Shown here: positions 61,859 to 64,000 of the stretch, piece by piece
Numbering within the stretch: the first letter of the stretch is position 1
How the letters are laid out: each line of letters begins with the position of its first letter
Assembly (NCBI GenBank): GCA_023055505.1
Contig: JALIRH010000038.1
Coordinates: 4,224,327-4,288,326, forward strand
Direction of reading: 5' to 3'
Source of the DNA: Callipepla californica brunnescens
Taxonomy: Eukaryota; Chordata; Aves; Galliformes; Odontophoridae
Length of the DNA stretch: 64,000 bases
Position numbers and translations under genes: made by a program
Notes under the pieces: generated by a model
The model's database searches: none
Seen by the model: the letters and a program-made list of their open reading frames with translations, nothing else
Told to the model about the DNA's origin: nothing

Positions 61859-62461
61859 TCAGAGAGGAAAACTTGTTAAAATAATAGGAATCAGGCAGCT
61901 TTTCATTCTGTGTTGTAAATGGAGTTGATACACATAAGGATAAATGCCTTCTGTTCTAGTGCATCCCTCAAATACTTTGTACCTTTTGCCAAAGTGAAAA
62001 ACACGAGTAGGTAACACCAAGGGACTGACTGACTGAGGACAGTTTGAGTGGCATAACAGAGTCCTCCTCAACCCATCCTCTCTCATGACACTCTTCACTG
62101 AAGCACGCTTTCCTTTTGTATTTGTCCAGGTTCTTTTTCCTTTTTCTGCAGAAATCCCAACACATCTGTTCAACAACCCCACCTCCAGCTGAGAGAAATG
62201 TAGTGATGGATTGCAGAATCCTGCTCCACATTCTGTTAATCTTGGCACTGCCTTCCTATTCAGACTCAAAGTACAGGAACTGCAAGTTGCTTTTGTTTTA
62301 CCATTCTGTCCTCTCGCAGTGTCAAAAAAAAACAAAAAGGGAGGGGGGTAGGGAGGGAGAGGAGGTACTTTGGTTTGACTTGAACTAGCACTAAGATCCT
62401 TGATTTGGCAATCAGCTCTCACAGTGTAAAGCAGTCTAAGGAGGAGGCAATGCTGAGGCAT
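61859..62461 (-). CDS. Unidentified 200-codon open frame
   Basis: From the first ATG at 62461 the minus strand stays open for 200 codons. It starts MPQHCLLLRLLYTVRADCQI, has a proline-rich VPPLPPYPPPF near residue 40, then a cysteine- and lysine-containing remainder. This is the longest open frame in the window not explained by a repeat. I recognise no domain. The Pro-rich part comes from a purine-rich low-complexity stretch (62329-62365), which weakens the case. It overlaps the plus-strand frame at 62206-62388, so at most one is likely to be real, and possibly neither. Confidence 0.12.
   Translation of the reverse strand: MPQHCLLLRLLYTVRADCQIKDLSASSSQTKVPPLPPYPPPFLFFFDTARGQNGKTKATCSSCTLSLNRKAVPRLTECGAGFCNPSLHFSQLEVGLLNRCVGISAEKGKRTWTNTKGKRASVKSVMREDGLRRTLLCHSNCPQSVSPLVLPTRVFHFGKRYKVFEGCTRTEGIYPYVYQLHLQHRMKSCLIPIILTSFPL
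62206..62388 (+). CDS. Unidentified 60-codon frame with signal-peptide-like start
   Basis: The ATG at 62206 has G at -3 and G at +4, a favourable initiation context. The first residues, MDCRILLHILLILALPSYSD, look like a secretory signal peptide: a short polar start, a hydrophobic core and a small-residue region. The rest is lysine- and glutamate-rich because it runs through a purine-rich repeat, so if this is a real first exon it would end before about 62320. A weak GT lies at 62270. No family is recognised. Chance is more likely than a gene. Confidence 0.15.
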   Translation: MDCRILLHILLILALPSYSDSKYRNCKLLLFYHSVLSQCQKKTKREGGREGEEVLWFDLN

Positions 62462-63171
62462 GGGTATGGCAAACACTTGAGAACTAGGGCAAAGTTTTTT
62501 GAAATGTTACAGTATGTTTCCAGGAGCACTTTCTCCTGACAACTGCAAAATGAAAATACGGAAATTAAGCTACGCTTTCAAAAGAGGAATTCACCGTGGA
62601 TTTTGGAGAACATGCAGTTGTGGATTTTGTTTGTTTTGTTTTGTTTCATTGTGTCTTGCTTTTTTTCCCACTGTCATTAAAGAAGTTATTATAGAGCAGG
62701 CTCAAGTCTCAGAGTTCTCCCTAAATCCAATTGCAAACATCAGTATGAAATGAACTCTCATACCTCTTTAGCTTTTAAAAATCTCATAATAGCTCATTTT
62801 CTCTAACGGACTGCTCTTCATTTGTAAATTTCTTGGAACTAGTGTAGTTGAGGTGGTAACCTCCAAAATCAGTGTGAAAAGGCAGAGCATTATGCCTGAC
62901 CAAAATACAGGTCTGAATCTTTTAGTAGTCTGACAGTCCTTCCATCTATTAGTATTCTGGAAATAGAGAAGGAAGATGAAAAATCAAGTGCAAATGAGAA
63001 TTAAGAATTATTTTAATAAATAAAAAGGAGAATAGCAAGGGAAGAAAAAAATAGATAAAAAAAAAATAGATATTTTCCCTGTGAAATTATTCCTTGGCTA
63101 CATCAAAGAATGTGAAGTCAGAGGGATAATTGCTGTTTCATCATGAAGACAATAGATGTAGAGGACCTACC

Positions 63172-63230
63172 TTAAAAAAACAAACAAACAAACAAAAAAC
63201 AACAATAACAAAAAAACACCCTCCCTCCAC
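63172..63230. repeat. CAAA/AAC simple repeat
   Basis: An A-rich tract of CAAA, AAC and poly-A units. It is low complexity. Confidence 0.88.
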
Positions 63231-64000
63231 ATCTTCATTTTATATAAATATTCCATCTTAGAGATTAGCTATATTTATTTCTAGATGTGTATTAATGACT
63301 AAGCTTTGGTAGTTGAACACGGATTATTTTGACTGGGAATAAAGTAGTCAAGGGAAAGCAGAAAATTATTTTCCACAGCCAGAACAAGGGCTGAAGAACC
63401 TGCCATGATTATTGAGGTGGGCAGGTTCTCTCTCCTCTTTTGTGGCTCTAAGGAAATCAAGATGAAGAAGAATGTAGGACTATTGGGTATCAAGTGGAGA
63501 TTTTCTGAGTTCCTAATAGGTGTAGCTTTTATCTTTACTGAGTAAACTTTCCCTATGCCATTTCCCCATGTACTGATTTAAAGGGAGGTCACTATTCTAA
63601 AGATCTCAGGTTCCAATAGTACAGTAATGAAGAGAGCAAGGTTTGGTACAGACGTTTGCTCTTTTCAATCTTAAACTTTTAACTGTGTCACTGAATTGAA
63701 AGGAGCGATTATTGTGAGTAACTAGTTGCCATTTCATCACCAAAAACATCCTATTCGCTCAGGTGAGATACATTTCAATCTGAGAAGCAGAGAAAGACTT
63801 TATTGGATTTATCACAAAGGGAAAAGACAAGGCAAACTAAATATTAAAACAAACACATAGAAGAGACAAACAGTGAGTGCAATATAAATACCTGAAAAGA
63901 GTAATAAGGTAAATCCTAGAGGAGAAAAAATATAAGGAAATAAAAATGAAGAGAAATTCTGAAAGAATGCATTAACAGAAGAAAGATATTAAGTGAATAG

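Larger units (their letters stand above)
58677..64000. other. Unique sequence, several unassigned open frames
   Basis: No known gene is recognised. Base composition rises above the local average around 62000-62450, and open frames on both strands cluster at 60.1-62.5 kb. A CAAA-type simple repeat lies at 63172-63230. The open frames are described separately with low confidence. Confidence 0.45.

Noticed and set aside
1..64000. Tandem direct repeats that might be a CRISPR array or a phage or plasmid system
   Set aside because: The only regular arrays are simple microsatellites; avian CR1 and Galluhop-like sequence shows this is vertebrate nuclear DNA.

Overview
The window looks like gene-poor nuclear DNA from a bird, most likely a galliform close to chicken. 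The reasons are eleven CR1 non-LTR retrotransposon fragments with the avian CR1 tail of ATTCTATG-type octamers, one mariner fragment resembling chicken Galluhop (Mariner1_GG), two related avian-type retroviral LTRs, strong AT richness and long stretches without open frames. I see no bacterial operon, plasmid, phage or CRISPR structure. No exon of a named protein-coding gene was recognised, and no tRNA or rRNA.

Layout. Positions 1-904 are unique sequence. At 907-1690 a mariner relic is abutted by a CR1 3' end. At 3510-4558 a minus-strand CR1 carries reverse transcriptase sequence but has lost its tail. Plus-strand CR1 fragments lie at 5546-5750, 11533-12115 and 13855-14642. Minus-strand CR1 copies lie at 20046-21013, 29119-30025 and 38069-38915. 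More plus-strand copies lie at 46025-46289, 50480-51165 and 52653-53263. A complete solo LTR on the minus strand (22989-23563, with a short target duplication) and a truncated relative on the plus strand (39315 to about 39628) are the only retroviral traces; neither has internal coding sequence beside it.

Simple repeats stand out at 41.8-44.2 kb, where pyrimidine-rich tracts culminate in 78 uninterrupted CTCCT units (43786-44175). A (CA)32 microsatellite is at 58613-58676. The last 4 kb (about 60.1-62.5 kb) is the most exon-like part: it holds several open frames with hydrophobic N-termini or protein-like composition, but none is identified and all could be chance.

No genes work together here as a system. 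The dominant story is retrotransposon decay in intergenic or intronic avian DNA. The points most worth a second look are the CTCCT array, the CR1 copy with an expanded catalytic-site codon repeat, the small signal-peptide-like frames at 27.7 and 62.2 kb, and three clusters of developmental-type transcription factor motifs that could be conserved enhancers.
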